DNA of 64,000 nucleotides, taken from contig NC_092474.1 in NCBI RefSeq assembly GCF_047495875.1, positions 12,307,655 through 12,371,654 on the forward strand, given 5' to 3'. Every line of letters starts with the position of its first letter. The first letter of the stretch is position 1. The translations under genes and the position numbers were made by a program. This DNA is from Pithys albifrons albifrons. Its lineage: Eukaryota; Chordata; Aves; Passeriformes; Thamnophilidae. Below, in pieces: positions 47,051 through 58,261 of the stretch. The notes under the pieces are model-generated. The model did no database searches, was not told the DNA's origin, and was given only the letters and a program-made list of their open reading frames with translations.

Positions 47051-50000
47051 CTTTCTATGCAGATGTCACCAGGTTCACTGGAGGGAAGGAGGTATACTCT
47101 GGCTACATTCAAGTCCATGACTGCTTCTGGCATCAACTGTTTTCACCCTTTTGTACAGGCACATCCCTGAAGAACTTCTAAAGGCCTTCTGAAATCAAGA
47201 AAGTCAAGTTTCCTATGAGGAAACACATGTTTCCTTATGAGAGACTCCAGGGACAATGTTTAGGACTCCACAGACTCAAATACTGCTGTTTACAGACAGT
47301 TCTGAAGTTGCTGCTGCAAAGATCCGTCTTGTGCTAGGCAGGAAAAGGCTCTGCTCTCCTGCTGGACAGCCCTTCACGTGCATCATATCCACACTGCAAG
47401 GCTATGCCATAAAAAGGTCTGATTTGTTATGAAAAGCTGTCAGTGATGAGAAAGGTAAGATTTGCTTTTCAATTCTTTTCTCTTCAACTGTCATTAAAAA
47501 TGATTCATGATAAAGTCGAAGTCTACGTAACTACAAGATTAGAACTGAGACCTGCCATAAATTAAAAGGCTTTTCTTTCTGTTCTTTCCTTGCTGGGTTG
47601 TATCAGGTTACCAGGACAGAATAATTGTAGGAATCCAGAGACAGCCAAGCCTGGCTTGACCAAAACTCAACTGCTACTTGCTTGAAAGGTAAGTGATACC
47701 TCAAGAAACACATGTTGGTTACGTGGCTTAAAACAATGAATCCTTGTAGAAAATCATAAACCTTTAGTAAAAAAAAATCAGTTACATTGTAAAATGACAT
47801 TGCCCATAAGGAGCAGACTGTCAGGGGACTGATAGCACGTGATGTGGTACTTCTCCAGGGCTGCTCAGCAGAGGAAATGAGAAAAAAAAGAGCTGAGCAC
47901 TGGAAACATTCACAGGGTATTGAAGGAGGATGGACAGAGAATGGTGTTTCTCCTCATTTCTTTCCCAAGGAGAAAAACTAAGGAATGTAGAAAGTGAAGA
48001 GGAGTAAAGCAGAAAGGGGATACAGATATATTTGGAAAGTGTCTGAGTTTTCTCTTAAAATCAGAAAAAAAGAAAGGGTTTAGTTAGAACTCTGATTTTT
48101 TTTTTTTTTGAGGGGTGAATACAGAAAATCTGGAGCTTGAATAGAAACCTAAGTTTTGGAAAGCAAAACCTTCTCATAAATCCCACTTCAGTAAGAAACA
48201 AATAACATTTATGTTATAATAATGTTCTATTATGGTACTACATCACAGCCCTATGCCTATTCCAGAGCCAGCTGCCTATCCACAACCATCAGGCATCTTT
48301 GGATGGTATTAAACAGGCTGGCAAATTTGTTTTGCCAAAAAACCAATTAAGGAACTTTATGTACCACTGGGATACATTATGCCCCACAATCACTAAAATC
48401 CAAGATCCTACAAAGCCCTGTAAGGAGAGGGGTACAAGGCCACAAGGCAAGAGGAATTAAGACAGTGCAGATAAATTTCCTGTTTCTCTTGTCCATACCA
48501 AAACTAAACATAAATCTGAATTGTAACAAGTTCTGAACAATTTGGTTCAAATGTCCTCAGTTGCTTTTTAGTACCTGAACTGGAAAAGGAAAAATAACAC
48601 AAAACAAAAACTGTGCAGAAAAGATGAGTTTGCTTTCCATCTCCACAGAGGAGTCAGGAGCCTTTCCAAAAAATCACTTGGCATGAGATCAATGCCACAA
48701 GTCTGTCAAGGTTGGTGAAGTCTGGACCCACATCCCAATTCCACAGAGACTACGTGTGACTTGCAGTGCACGTACCTGAGTAGCAATTAATGGATTTTTC
48801 TCCACTGAGAGCGTGTCTGGACTTGTCCCTCAGGCTCCCCTCTCAGGTTGGTGCTCACTCCTGTCTCACTGGGTGCACAGGGATCAGAGTCACTGGTTCC
48901 CTCTGCACCAGCCACCATGGTGGAGTGGCTGTTACCATAGGTACTGCTACAGTAACATCACAGTTTCCACAAAGATGCTTCAGCAATTTACTCTGGTGAT
49001 TAAACTGCAGGCACTTATTGCCCAGAATAAATAACAGGGCAACAGTGAATGATGGGGCTGCGACTCCATCGATGGGTCCCGGTGACATCATAAACCACAG
49101 GAACCAAGCTCGAGTCATCACAACTCCTGAGATGGAATTATAAGCTCCATCATTCAGGCTCTGCTCTTTAAAGATATTTGATATAACACATGGAGCCAAC
49201 AAAGTGGAAGGGAGAGCAGCAGAGACAGACCATCAGGCTCTCAGGCCAGCCACATATTCTCCTGGCCACCACGAGGCTGCAGCCAGGAGTGGTAGGAGCT
49301 GCCATGGGAGGGCAGACAGACTGCCAGGCAGTCAGCACAGCCAGGTATGTGTCTGGGCTTGGGAGGGCAGCTCCAGATCAATGCTGCCCATGGGACAGAA
49401 CCTCAGAGCTTGCCAGGAGGAGCTGCGTTCCCGGCAAAGGTCTCCTGGAGCAGCTGGCATTGCAAACTAGACAGAGAAGACTAAACCTGTGTGAAGTTCA
49501 GCCTCCCTTTCACTGCTGGTTCACATTTGTCCTGCTGCAGTGGGGTCACCTCACCCCTCTCCCAGAGCTGCTGCCCTCACAGGGAGTGGAGTCCTAGGAA
49601 ACCCCTCAGGGTTTGGGCTCACAGCAAGCTCACTCGAAGCACTGAAGCAGCACAGTGGCTCTGCATCCCCATGGGATCAATGAAGCAGCTTTTTTTAGAG
49701 CAGACCAAGAGTATTTGCTGGCCAAGACTTTTCTCTTCAAAGGATATGGGGCCAGGTCCTGAGCAAGCTCTAAACTGCTGACACAGGTTGAAATGAGCCA
49801 AGGCTCTGGCTCCAAGCCCACGGTGCTGGGGCAGCAAACACCTGCAGCTGAAGGCTGGGGAGCTTGAGTAACATTGATTGCTTTGTACGTTCTGGCCCAT
49901 TAGATGTTGTTTGAAATCCTGAAGTATCAGAGAACAGAACGATCTATACTATCAGTGACAGCAGATGGATCTTCTCACTCATAAAAGTTGTTTGTTTGAC

Positions 50001-50900
50001 TTCAGTGCTTACTAAAAGTTGCATTTAGCAACTAACAAATGTAAAGCTTTTTGTTTCCCCTATTCTTATGAAGGCTTCACACAGCCAACCCTTTGTTTCT
50101 TGATGCATTTGATAGCAGAAGATGTAAACTAGTCACTGCAGGCTCACTTTCTTTCTTGAGCAGCAATTCAGATTGCAAAAAATAAATCCCAGGTGGGAAA
50201 TTCCAATAGAAACACGAAATCCACACTGGACTGGGATGACCAGAATGGTGAGCTCTGCCCAGCCACCTTCCCCCTCTCATCCCCACATCTCAACCAGAAC
50301 TTTAGGATCAAGGCAGACTCACTTTTCCACTAGTGATTCTCTTTAAATATAGGCTTAACAGTAGCATTTTAAAAATCACTCATCACTGACCTAAAATGTG
50401 ATGCTATTTGAGGTCAATGTTCTATTTTCCACTGGGGACAGTTTGACCAATGTTGAGCACTTTAAAATTTCCGTCCCTACATATGTATAAGGATAAAGAG
50501 GGAAAGAGAGCATGGAATGATACATGTGTCTTAATGTACCCTACTAGACAGAGACAAACCCACATTTTTAATAGCTTTCTCTATTGATTTCAGAACTATT
50601 TATCATGTGAGTGCAATAACACACATTTGCAGACTTGAAAAACTGAAGCGCTGCTTCAAAAATGTTGGGCTCGACTCTAAACTCCCAGTAAAATGCTAAC
50701 ATGGCCAAGCAGGATAATTACCCCCGTGTCAGTGGGGTCAGAAATGGGTAATTCTGTCTCCTTGTGCTTCATTTTTAACCTTCTTTGAGATGGGAAGTCG
50801 TGTGGAGATGCAGCTCAGAACCGCTATGAGTTGGCCAAGGAACTCTGTGGAGCTGCTCGTGCCCTTATCAGATCTGAATTAATTCCTCTTCCTCCATCTT
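47051..50900. other. 3.8 kb of single-copy non-coding sequence
   Basis: No gene or interspersed repeat is recognised. A T14 run lies at about 48098-48111. The portion 47400-48650 is AT-rich with very few long open frames. The segment 50640-50900 directly beside the next CR1 keeps several CpGs and looks like possible conserved non-coding DNA. Confidence 0.55.
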
Positions 50901-51223
50901 CATAGAATCATAGAATCATAGAATGGATTGGGTTGGAAAAGACCTCCAAGATCATCGAGTCCAACCCTTGGTCCAACTCCAGACCCTTTACCAGATCATG
51001 GCACTCAGTGCCACGGCCAAGCTCAGCTGAAAAACCTCCAGGGATGGGGAATCCACCCCCTCTCTGGGCAGCCCATTCCAATCCCTGAGCACTCTCTCTG
51101 CAAAGAAGTTCCTTCTGCTCTCCAACTTCAATTTCCCCTGGCAGAGCTTGAGCCCATCGTGCCCCCTTGTCCTATTGCTGAGTGCCTGGGAGAAGAGACC
51201 AACCCCCACCTGGCTATAACTTC
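50901..51223 (-). mobile_element. Young-looking CR1 LINE 3' fragment with intact tail
   Basis: The plus strand starts with three 8-mer-like units (CATAGAATCATAGAATCATA), then GGATTGGGTTGGAAAAGACC, AGATCATCGAGTCCAACCCT, CACTCAGTGCCACGGCCAAG and GGAAAATCC-type blocks through to CCAACCCCCACCTGG. It is the reverse complement of a complete CR1 3' end, truncated at the 5' side near 51223. The copy at 56008-56618 is the same subfamily and matches nearly base for base over about 300 positions. On the minus strand the end of ORF2 is readable (51209 to 50988; blocks [18 protein letters not shown] and VDSPSLEVF) up to a stop about 85 bases before the tail. Confidence 0.97.
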
Positions 51224-51889
51224 ACCTTCTCTCTCTCACATACTCCTTTTATGTTTTCTCTCCTGCTTGCCTTTCACTCAGTATGTTTTATGGTTACAGA
51301 AGGAATTATTTAAATTAGATAAGCCAAAGATTACTATGAGCAACTTCCCCTTTCTCTGAAGAACCCAAGGGGGGTGAAACACTCCTCCATGTCACCCTCA
51401 CCAACAGCAAAAATGTCCCACCTCAGGTGCTCAAGCTGATCTGGAGGGCAGGCTGCTATCTCCTATTTTCCTGTAGGTTTATTTTTCTAAAGATGGGACC
51501 TTTTCTTATATTGCCTTGGAGAGCAGGCAAGTTTACAGAAAAAGCTGCACAGAAGGATGATGAATTGCTGTGGTTAATGAGTAATTTACTAATTGCATAT
51601 TTGAGCAACAATGCTGGATCTATCCTCTACCATCCAAAACTATTGCATATACCAGCTGGAAAAGAGTGTAAAGAGAAGGAACAAAGCAAAGTATGTGACA
51701 CTCAAAGGTCCCTGGCAGGACTGCAGTGGGCAAGGTCCTACAAACACCATGGAAGGGGGATCTTACTAATGGCATTAATGCAGATGAGACAGTGAGGATG
51801 ACAAGATTGCCAGCAGACATTCCCCCTTCAAGCAGGGAAGAAGTGGCCATGTGTATGAGGTGGGAGCTTTCTCATGCCACCACAGAGCA
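51224..51889. other. Single-copy non-coding stretch
   Basis: This stretch lies between two CR1 elements. No exon is recognised. The last 100 bases may be very diverged upstream CR1 ORF2 sequence, but I cannot support that reading. Confidence 0.45.
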
Positions 51890-52548
51890 CAGGCTTTGGG
51901 GCCATGGCTAAGGTGACTAGAATTGTTAGAAGGTAGCAAAGCAAAAAGCAGAATCATAACCTTGGAGTTCAGGCCAGCAGATTTTTCAAGGATCTACTCA
52001 AAGGAATTGCATGGGATATAGAGCTGGAGAAAAGAGGGGTCCAGAAATGCTGCTGGTTTGCAACCTCTTCCAGCTCAGGAATGGTCCATCCTGACAGGCA
52101 GGAAATCAAGCAAAGGCAGCAGGAAACTTGTTTGGATGGACATGGAGCTCCTGACACAACTCAAAGATACAGGGAAGAACTCATGATGTAGGAACAAGGC
52201 CAGGTGACCCAGAAGGAACATAGAGACACTGTTGGAAGGTGCTGGGATTGATTTAGTAAAGTCAAAGCCTGTCTGGGGTTTAATATGGTGAGGGAAATAA
52301 GAGGCACCAAGAAAAGCTTCTACAGGCACAGAACCAGCAAGAGAAAGATCCAGGAAAAGATGGGTTCACCAATAAAAGGTACAATAAAAACCTGGAAAAG
52401 GCCAAGTTACTCCATGACTTCTTCACCTGGGAACTCCTGAGCAACCCAAACTGGCTGAGCCTGCTTTGAGCAGCACATTGGACTAGAGAAGACTTTCAGC
52501 AGTCCTCTCCAGCCCCAGCTATTCTGTGATTGCATGAATAGAGCAAAG
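51890..52548 (+). mobile_element. CR1 with internal ORF2 segment joined to the 3' tail
   Basis: This is an unusual copy. The left part (about 51930-52420, sense) corresponds to the central region of CR1 ORF2 between the endonuclease and reverse-transcriptase domains. It shows CAGAATCATAACCTTGGAGT, CAGCTCAGGAATGGTCCATC, GGAAATCAAGCAAAGGCAGC and AAGAAAAGCTTCTACAGGCA, with KSFYRHRTSKRKIQEKMG readable in one frame. It then jumps directly to the 3' tail (52431-52548: TGAGCCTGCTTTGAGCAGCA, GGACTAGAGAAGACTTTCAG, AGCTATTCTGTGATTGCATG). The catalytic RT section, about 1.5 kb or more in a full element, is absent. It is either an internal deletion or two independent insertions, and all frames are interrupted. 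It is older than the copies at 50901 and 56008. Confidence 0.82.
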
Positions 52549-55500
52549 GGGAAACACCACCTTGAAAGTACCAGGCCTGAATAAAGGAGATGATTCCAAC
52601 AGAGAAGAGGATGCAGGATTTGGGAGATGTGAGTCACCTCTCCCTTAGTCTACACAGAAGCAGACAAAGGCCAAGACTGGTCCTGATCAGACACACCAAA
52701 GGTCACCTCACATGGTGTGCATGTGGAGTGCCAAGGGAAGCTGGAGGAACCAGGGAAACACAACATGCTCCTTAAAACACAGGGTCCATTGTCTCAGCTC
52801 ACCAAATTTGCCCTAATCAGGTGCTGCCTCCGTTTCACCTCTTGAACACGAGCTCCCAAATTTGCAAGGCACACACTGAACTTTGCCAGTGAGCACAACA
52901 GGAGGGGAAAATATCCAAACATACATTTCACCTTACCTGAGGTTGCTCTTTCCCTTTTGTCCCTTTGCCCAGCTGATGGGACGTTCTCACCTGGCCAGGA
53001 AGCAAAAGAACAGAAAGAGAAAAATCAAATGCTACCAGGAGGAAGTGGGGGAAATGTAAACTACTTCTTGTTCTGTGCATGCCTTTTTTTTCCTCCTTTA
53101 ATTTCAATTTGCAAAGACAGTGAAATGGAAAATGTGCCTCTAATTATTACCCCTCTGTGCTTCCTAAAAGCCTCTCTCTGAACTTTTAAGTCTCCTCAAG
53201 TTTCATGTCCTCTTTCTCTCTCTCTCTCTTTCTCTCTTTCTCTCTCCCCCCTTTTTTATTTAAACTAATCTAAAAAAGCTATAAAAAGCCTCTGACACTA
53301 TAAATTCCCTTGTAAACCCTGGGTTTATAGGTTTAATTGCCTCATTTTACTGCCTTGCATGCTTTGTTCCTTCAGTATCTTAGAGAGCTGCCCCAGTGTT
53401 TAGAACAAGGAGGCAACTTGGGGGAAAGAGAGACCATCCTGGAGCCCTGGCCTAGAGCTGGGCTGTGGTCAGAGCTCTGGCATGGGCAGCCCCCTATGGA
53501 GACTGAGCCTCCAAATGGCTCCACTCAGACTCACATCTGTGGGAAGCTGATCCAGACAAGAACAGGGAAAAACCTCAGCACTGGGAAGTTCAAGTCTCCC
53601 TTGGCATGGGCTAAAATCCTGCTCAGAAGCCTGGAAGGGATGGGAGAACCCACAGAGTCTCTCATAGTGAAAGGGGTGCTGGGCAAGAGTCTTCTTTTTC
53701 TGTTGCAGGAATAGTTTCCTCCCTGAGCATTGCCCACAGTACAGGAATCCCAGAGATTCCCAAGCATATTACAAGGGCACTCCCATGCTAGGTGGGGTAC
53801 AAAGAAGGGCAAACAAGTGAGATCCCAGCCCATGGAATTCCCCTTCTAAGCAGCCTTCCTCCTCAATAAAGGGATAGGGGAAGGTGAGCATGAAAATCCT
53901 GCCCAGATTCCCCCATGATCCCTCATAATCTCTCAGCCACAGTTTTGATCCAAAGCCTTAATGCCCAAGCAATCAGCAAAATCCCCTTTTGCTTGGAACA
54001 CACACATTTCCTAATTATTCCTCTGTCTGTTGAGTGGCTCCCACAGATCTCACCCAGAGGGGGGCAACACATGCTCAGGGACTTCATGGGGGGATCTAAC
54101 AGAAACTTCAGCATTAGAATTGCAAAATGGACCTGCAGAAACTGCCCACACTCACAATACAGAGGGTTTTTTCCTCTCTAAAGAACACACACAACACATT
54201 CCTGTGCAGGGATTGCCTACACAGTGACCCTGCAGCAATACTGTGGAAATTTCACTATTGCCTTGAGCCTTGGATCCAAGACCTTGATGTCCAGCAAAAT
54301 GGAACAGCACAATCACTGCAGACCTTTCACCAGGAGGGTCAGGCTGTTTTCCCCCTCAAACAACATTTCCAGAGTCCATTTCCTGGCTCCCACAGAACAT
54401 GAAATGACACTCTTGGTTCCTGAGAATTTTTTGCCTGTCATATCCAGGTTATTAAGCAGAACAGACTATCCAGGATCTTATTCCTGAACTCCCTCCTTTA
54501 CCAGTCCTAATTCAAGCATGGGAAACACAAAATACTAGAAAGAAGGGAGAAATAAATGAAAGCCAAAAAGCTTTCAAACAGTTTGGTTTTGGCTTAACTG
54601 AGGAAATGATAAAGGCATCCAAATGTGGCTTTTATTGGCAAATTAAGGTTTATTTTTTTAATTTCATTTTTCCTAAAGAGGCAAGGCTCCTGAATCCTGA
54701 TGTGTATGCAGCTTGCACTACATTCTGGTTTATGGTAACTTCAGAAAATACTGAGCATTCTTCACTAAATATGTCAGAGAGAAAGAAGTCTCAAGATTAT
54801 TAAGTGTCTGTAAGTTTTATAAATACAGGTCAGCCAGTAAGGGAGCAAGATACGAATTTGTTTCCCCATCCTTAATCTAAACCATACAGAACTTAAATTT
54901 CTTTATGCTGTTCCCCAAGTTCCCATTCTCTGAAATGCTTCCCCAGCTCAGGGGAAGGGACATACACGTTGTGTGAACAACTGACTCTGCTTTTTGTACT
55001 AACTGAGGTAAAAGAGTAACAACCTATTCATTTTTCCAGACCATTTGTGATTTTCTAGACCTGTACTGCATCTCTCCTCAGCTACCTCACAGGCTGTAGA
55101 TCCCTGCTCTGTTTAACTGCCCTTCATAAATATGATGGTTTTCCCTCTCTCACCTCTGCACTTCTTTGCTGGGTCCTGTGAAGAAGAAAGAAGAAACATT
55201 TGTGGAAAGGGAATTTAAAACCATGTGTTCACACACAGGCTACTGCTCCCTGTGAACAAGCAGATCCTGAAAAAATACACTGATGCTTTGAGCCATTAAG
55301 CTGTTGGCAGCAGGGCAGGCAAGAGGAACGACAATGGAAGGGGAGAGGAGGGAGAGGCACTCAAAGGATCAAAATCTGCACCAGAAGTAGGTTTAAAACA
55401 AATGAACTGAAGAAAGAACTTGTTGTTGGTGAAGTTGATCCTTCATGCTGCTCTGCTATCTTGTAAAAGGAGTTTTATTTGCCTTTTTGTAGGAGTCCTG

Positions 55501-56007
55501 GGAGGAAACTATTAAAGGGCCAGGCTTCAGGCGGTCTGGGGGCTGTGGGTCCGGGCAGTGTGTGTGTGTTTGGGTGAGCACCACTAGGGGCTTTCTCCCT
55601 GCCTTTTACAGGGGCTGCTCAGGTCACAAGGTTAAAGCCAGGGGGGACTTAGTTTGTGTTGTAAGAGTTTTTACAAAGTGTAAAGGATCAAAGTAATTAG
55701 CTGAGGGTGAGAGCCCAGGACTGTCAGGGAAGCAGAGCAGCCCCTGCCCCGGAGTCTTGCTCAAATCCACATCCCAGGAATGAGCAGCACAGAGTGTGCT
55801 GCTTGATAGCAAACCTGTGAACAAGAGGAAAGACAATATTTTTGATGCAGCAACTGGAAAATGTTCCAGAACTGTGGCCTAATGAAGCACAGGAGCCTCT
55901 AGGTGTGAACATTTCCAGCTCAGAGCTGCCAAACCACGCGGGCACTCTTTGGGGAGCAGGGCACTGCTTCCTGCTGCCAGCTGGTCTGGAAAGAGACCCA
56001 ACAGTGA
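52549..56007. other. 3.5 kb of single-copy non-coding sequence
   Basis: No gene or interspersed repeat is recognised. It contains the polypyrimidine microsatellite at 53209-53258. Around it (53060-53340) the sequence is AT-rich and repeat-free. A GTGTGTGTGTTTGGGTG run lies near 55560. Confidence 0.55.
53209..53258. repeat. Polypyrimidine (CT)n/(CTTT)n tract
   Basis: About 50 bases of pure pyrimidine occur, mainly CT repeats with TTT interruptions, ending in C6T6. Such mirror-like homopyrimidine tracts can form triplex (H-) DNA. Confidence 0.92.
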
Positions 56008-56618
56008 ATCACAGAATCATAGTATCGATTGGGTTGGAAAAGACCTCCGAGATCATCGAGTCCAACCCTTGGTCCAACTCCAGTCCCTTTACCAGATCAT
56101 GGCACTCAGTGCCACGGCCAATCTGCGTTTAAAAACCTCCAGGGATGGGGAATCCACCCCCTCTCTGGGCAGCCCATTCCAATGCCTGAGCACTCTCTCT
56201 GTAAACAATTTTTTTCTGATATCCAACTTCAATTTCCCCTGGCAGAGCTTGAGCCCATTGTGCCCCCTTGTCCTATTGCTGAGTGCCTGGGAGAAGAGAC
56301 CAACCCCCACCTGGCCAGAACTTCCCTTCAGGCAGTTCCAGACAGTGCTGAGGTCACCTCTGAGCCTCCCCTTCTCCAGGCTGAACACCCCCAGCTCCCT
56401 CAGCCTCTCCCCACAGGACTTGTGCTCCAGTCCCTTCTCCAGCCTCGTTGCTCTTCTCTGGCCCCGCTCCAGCCCCTCAATATCCTTTCTGAACTGAGGG
56501 GCCCAGAACTGAACACAACACTCAAGGTGTGGCCTCCCCAAGGCAGAGTCCAGGGGAAGGGTCACTGCCCTGGGCCTGCTGGCCACGCTATTTTTTATAC
56601 AGGACAGGATCCCATTGG
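56008..56618 (-). mobile_element. CR1 LINE 3' fragment, longest copy in the window
   Basis: On the plus strand this begins with ATCACAGAATCATAGTATCG, TTGGGTTGGAAAAGACCTCC and GATCATCGAGTCCAACCCTT, and continues through CAGGTGGGG-type ORF2 sequence to CTCAAGGTGTGGCCTCCCCA and a last recognisable block AGGACAGGATCCCATTGG. It is about 610 bases, covering the last part of ORF2, a roughly 80-base 3' UTR and the tail, whose 8-mers are slightly mutated. It is truncated at the 5' end. It is the same subfamily and orientation as 50901-51223, about 5.1 kb away. The coding part is unusually well kept (see the pseudogene entry). Confidence 0.97.
56089..56586 (-). pseudogene. CR1 ORF2 C-terminal remnant (open, truncated)
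   Basis: A 165-codon frame on the minus strand, lying inside the CR1 copy, matches the C-terminal part of the CR1 ORF2 polyprotein (endonuclease plus reverse transcriptase). In order: residues 8-30 match the post-RT block ([13 protein letters not shown], then CVQFWAP); residues 62-79 hold [18 protein letters not shown]; residues 104-132 hold [11 protein letters not shown] and [12 protein letters not shown]; residues 135-153 hold [19 protein letters not shown]; the stop follows residue 165. The first Met is only the first ATG in a frame that is really 5'-truncated. The endonuclease and the RT catalytic core are absent, so it has no enzymatic capacity. The full-length protein is around 900 or more residues. 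The absence of stops in this segment suggests a relatively young insertion. Confidence 0.85.
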
Positions 56619-58231
56619 AATCAGGACTCTCAGTCCCTCAGCTTGGTCTTTCAAAGCAAACAAGTGAGAAGGAAAGAGGTGCATGGGGAGATGAGATATC
56701 AACATCAAAACAGTGGATCTCAGGGGCAGCTCAAAGCTACCTGCAAGTGTTAGCCAAGAACTTCCTGCTGCACATCTCTGTCCTCTCTGTTGGCTCTCCT
56801 GGCTGCCTCTTGCTCTTGGGATGCTCCTGAGTCCATCCAACAGCACTTTCACTGAAAGCAAGCAGCCCACAGCACATCTGTAGTGTCTGAGCAAGGAAAC
56901 TTCTATTGCACTCTGGCCTGGGCTTCCTTGTCCCAATGGGCTGACCAAGAAGCCTCTGAGTCACCCTGCTGCAGATGTTCACTGGAGGGAGCTTTGCCTC
57001 TAAGCCCATATTGCTCATCTTTAAAAAGATGACACAGATCTTCTATGTCTGTTAAAGTAACTCTGGTTTTATTCCTGGAATGACAGGGGCATATGAGCCC
57101 AGTATTCACTGCCCAGCAGGAAAATCAACTGCTATTGCCATTGCACCACCTATCTGGTGACCTGGTGTTCCAGGTTCCCTCTTTTCCTGTTGTACAGGCA
57201 AACACCCAGTACTGGGAAACATATGCTTTTTTAGGACAGGTTTTTGTGAGAAGGACAGGGAGGAGAGAAGATCTCTAGCCAAAGAGACTGCCCTACTTAT
57301 GCATGACTGCCACAGCTCCAGGGGTGGCTCACATGTGTAAAATGCCAAACTACACAGCACATAAACACAGAGTACAGCACTGGAGAGCCTCCAAGTCCTT
57401 GGAGTCACCCATAGTTTTCACTGGCATCAGTAACTGAGAAGAATGAGTTATGTCCTGTCTTGGAAATAGAGACCAAGGTCTTCCAGATGGCCACAGAAGG
57501 ACTTGCTGGGCAGTGGACACTTCATCCCTCACCTCTCTCAGACTTGTTCAGGAGAAGTTAATTAGCTGCCACTGTTAGAAGTTAAGGGGATAAGGAGGAA
57601 TTAAAAAGGGAAAGTAGAAATCCCAGTTATCCCTTGATCACAGCTGGTGGTAAGCTGTGCATCCTCCTTACCCAGAGCACTGGGATGGCAGAAGGAGAGA
57701 CCCTTCTAGCCCCTACCTGCAGCTGCTGTGTGGAACAAGGATATTTACTCACCCAAAAGCTTCTTTTTTAAACTACTGCATTGCTTTCATTAAATGTCTG
57801 CAATCTACATTTCACCTTTCCTCCCCAAATTACACTCATCTTTGTGAGAGGAAAAGACTCCGATGCCTAAACCACGAGTTTGGCTGTGAGCCACCTCCAG
57901 CCCCTGCTGGATGGGTTAGTGCTGGTGCTGCTCTTGATCTCCAGGCTGCCTGGTCCTCGTGTCTCCCACCCCACACTGCTCCACCCACGGCAGGTCTGCC
58001 TCCCCTTGGCATCCCCTTAGTTCAGATGCAAACTGTAGAGCTGGCAGGTGTGGCTCCACCATGGCCCACAGCCATTTATCACACACTTCTCAATAAGCTA
58101 ATAGCCCTAATGTGTGAAAATTGATTTCTGGGGTGAATGCAGAAGTCCCAGTGATTTACACTCTATTTCCAATTGATGAGGCTCAATTGATCTCAACGAG
58201 TACTAAAATATTTACCAGAGTGAAAGGCAGA

Positions 58232-58261
58232 GGGAGGGAGGGAGGGTGGGGAAGGGCTGGG
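58232..58261 (+). other. G-quadruplex-prone run
   Basis: GGGAGGGAGGGAGGGTGGGG is followed by AAGGGCTGGG. It has at least six G-triplets with one- to three-base loops, which satisfies the usual G3+N1-7 quadruplex pattern on the plus strand. No gene is attached to it. Confidence 0.75.

Noticed and set aside
56029..56667. 212-codon plus-strand frame (and the overlapping 182-codon frame) as genes
   Set aside because: They are the antisense of CR1 ORF2, whose true coding direction is the minus strand. The protein order on the minus strand matches the CR1 polyprotein.
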